From: a virus
DNA length: 39,675 nucleotides
IMG/VR virus record: IMGVR_UViG_3300021197_001202
Location: 1 to 39,675 of that record
Reading direction: 5' to 3' (one strand)
Positions 38,096 to 39,675 of the stretch are shown in pieces. The first letter of the stretch is position 1, and every line of letters begins with the position of its first letter. The translations under genes were made by a program, and so were the position numbers. The notes beneath the pieces are model-generated. The model did not search any database and was not told the origin of the DNA. It saw only the letters and a list, made by a program, of their open reading frames with translations.

Positions 38096-39559
38096 ATGGC
38101 GCAACGCAGACCCAGCCTACTCAACTCAGTAAGTAAAACACTAGCAGGTGTTTCTGACTTTGCTGATGATCTTGGCCGCATGTATGACGAGCGGTTTGAT
38201 AAGCGAAAAAGAGAGGTCGAGAGGCTAAACAGTTTCGAGGTAGAGGTATTGCGAAACCAAGGGTACGCGCCTCCTCCAACCGCTAAGTTGTCCGATTTTG
38301 AGGGCATGCCTTTCGTTACTTCTATGTCAGACCGCACCGACGCTAGAGGAGAAATAATCGGTATCGATGGCGTAAGGTTTAATGAGCCAGTAATGCTTCG
38401 AGGCGGTCAGGGTTACATGTTTGATGATGAGCTTAACCCCGGTCAGGTGTGGGCCTCGGCCAGAAATCCTGTGAATCAAATAATGAAAGCCGCTGGAGAG
38501 CTAAAAGAGACCTACGGCAAAGACCCTCTTTACATCCCTTGGCGCATGGCCCCAACTGGTGGTGATTTCGCAACCATGACCGGCGAAACAATGATGGCTT
38601 ACGCATCTGCGGCCATGTCACCGTCTCAGAAAAAGGCACTCGATAAGGCCATACGAGAATACGAGACCGTTGGTTCGATAGATCAAAATACTAAAAAAAG
38701 GGTGAACGCCGGGTTGCAGATCAAAGGGTGGAAAGGTGTAGACGATCCCCGCTCTGTAGAAGTCTGGCGCAACACGCCTGACGCGGTTCGCAAAGAGCTA
38801 AAAGATAGAGTCTTTGATAAGCAATTTCGCAACGACGGCAGTCTAAGCATCGGGCAAGCTCGTCTTGCTGTAGCTGATCCCGCACAGGTCAATGCCAGAG
38901 ACGCTGGTATACAAAACGTCGGAAGAATCTACACAGGCAAAGACCCGATGCAGTCTACGCACCCAGCATACCCTTATGGCGTACCGGGTGAAGGCATCGC
39001 GCAGCTCTCTGGTATCGATGATGTTTCAATATTTGAGCTTTTGCCGGGTTTGCTTTTGGGTAAAAAACAACTTCCAGTAGTTGATCCAATAAATCCTACT
39101 GATCGCAATATTCGCGGAATGCAGATGGCCGCTAAGTCTGGCGTCATCACCGAGGACGTTCTGCGCAAACTTTCAGACCGTGGCGTCAATGTGGCTGTTA
39201 CTGGCCTACCAACCGGGCTACTGGCTGGTGCTACAGGTGAAGACCTGATGGTGCGTAATGAAGACGGCACCTCGCGCCCAATGAACAACATGGAGCTGGC
39301 GATGTACGAGGATAGCCAGCGCAGCATAGCGCCAGCTCTGGAGGCATTAGCGCCTGACGAGGGCTACGCCTACGGTGACGTGCTGCCGATCAAGCGCATG
39401 ACCGACGAGGAAGCAAGGGAAGAGGATATGTTTGGCGGGTTCAGACCAGCGTTCCCCAACATGGTGCGCGACACGGCTGCCGATCTTGTCAGAGCTAGTC
39501 AGGCTTTGAAGACAGGCATGCTCGATGAGCAAGCCTATATGAACCTCATTGCACCTTAA
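38096..39559 (+). CDS. Virion-associated protein of unknown function
   Basis: A 487-residue charged protein without a membrane segment. N-terminus: RPSLLNSVSKTLAGVSDFAD; further on YPYGVPGEGIAQLSGIDDVS and PLPxxPTDRNIRG-like sequence. Probably the last large internal virion protein. An operator-like sequence, ACAACTTCCAGTAGT at 39067-39081, lies in its coding DNA, perhaps by chance. The next gene starts 25 bp downstream. Confidence 0.7.
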   Translation: MAQRRPSLLNSVSKTLAGVSDFADDLGRMYDERFDKRKREVERLNSFEVEVLRNQGYAPPPTAKLSDFEGMPFVTSMSDRTDARGEIIGIDGVRFNEPVMLRGGQGYMFDDELNPGQVWASARNPVNQIMKAAGELKETYGKDPLYIPWRMAPTGGDFATMTGETMMAYASAAMSPSQKKALDKAIREYETVGSIDQNTKKRVNAGLQIKGWKGVDDPRSVEVWRNTPDAVRKELKDRVFDKQFRNDGSLSIGQARLAVADPAQVNARDAGIQNVGRIYTGKDPMQSTHPAYPYGVPGEGIAQLSGIDDVSIFELLPGLLLGKKQLPVVDPINPTDRNIRGMQMAAKSGVITEDVLRKLSDRGVNVAVTGLPTGLLAGATGEDLMVRNEDGTSRPMNNMELAMYEDSQRSIAPALEALAPDEGYAYGDVLPIKRMTDEEAREEDMFGGFRPAFPNMVRDTAADLVRASQALKTGMLDEQAYMNLIAP

Positions 39560-39584
39560 CAGTATTGTTAGGTACTGAAACACA

Positions 39585-39675
39585 ATGATAATCGAATCGG
39601 TAGCAGCCGCCAGCGCCATCCTGAGTTCCATCAGTTCACTGATAAAGCAGGCCAACGAAACGGGCGCTGGGCTGT
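39585..39675 (+). CDS. N-terminal part of the virion protein continuing at base 1
   Basis: Starts MIIESVAAASAILSSISSLI and runs off the right edge after Leu-30 plus one base; the missing two bases of the Ser codon are bases 1-2 of the window, and the frame goes on to the stop at 374. The joined 154-residue protein is continuous and sensible, so the ends of the window are adjacent in the genome. See the entry at 1-374 for its features. Confidence 0.8.
   Translation, partial: MIIESVAAASAILSSISSLIKQANETGAGL

Overview
The window is a complete temperate short-tailed phage genome of 39,675 bp, cut open inside a gene. The open frame starting at 39585 runs off the right edge and continues in frame at base 1, giving one 154-residue virion protein. 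The molecule is therefore circular or circularly permuted, and the window is not a piece of host chromosome. No bacterial housekeeping gene, tRNA or rRNA is visible. There is a P22-like portal, an SU10-type capsid protein and large ejection-type proteins, but no tape measure, sheath or tail-tube gene, which points to podovirus morphology. Several small proteins (for example the one at 641-808) look like families common in marine podoviruses. The host cannot be named from sequence; a marine proteobacterium is a reasonable guess.

Layout. 1-808: end of the late operon. 809-1158: non-coding, repeat-rich probable attP. 1159-2187: tyrosine integrase (+). 9304 down to 2202: leftward early operon, read in order as a split DUF2800 nuclease, DUF2815 single-strand-binding protein, split family A DNA polymerase, C5 cytosine methyltransferase with a long overlapping reading frame, VRR-NUC nuclease, SNF2 helicase, repressor and a PrtN/excisionase-like protein. 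9305-9403: divergent control region. 9404-12558: Cro-like protein, a small membrane protein, primase-polymerase/helicase and an HNH nuclease. 12639-15665: tightly packed small accessory genes in two transcription units. 15738-16203: non-coding repeat array upstream of the small terminase subunit, the best candidate for the packaging site. 16204-23989: terminase, portal, scaffold, capsid and adaptor. 23991-26660: tail fibre. 27384-28377: lysis genes. 28377-31944: second fibre and tail proteins. 31954-39675 and on to 374: repeat-rich and membrane-active proteins, probably ejected with the DNA.

Regulation. The most striking signal is a 15-bp palindrome, ACAAC-N5-GTTGT, found perfect or with one mismatch at almost every promoter region: integrase, repressor (two sites), divergent early promoters, both accessory operons and the terminase operon, with a weaker copy before the lysis genes. 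It looks like the operator of the phage repressor. A genome-wide spread of operators recalls the stoperators of mycobacteriophage L5 more than the two-operator design of lambda.

Other notable points are the dual-coding methyltransferase, two replication proteins each split into overlapping reading frames (the polymerase between exonuclease motifs II and III), a half-copied adaptor protein, and modules shared between the two fibre genes.
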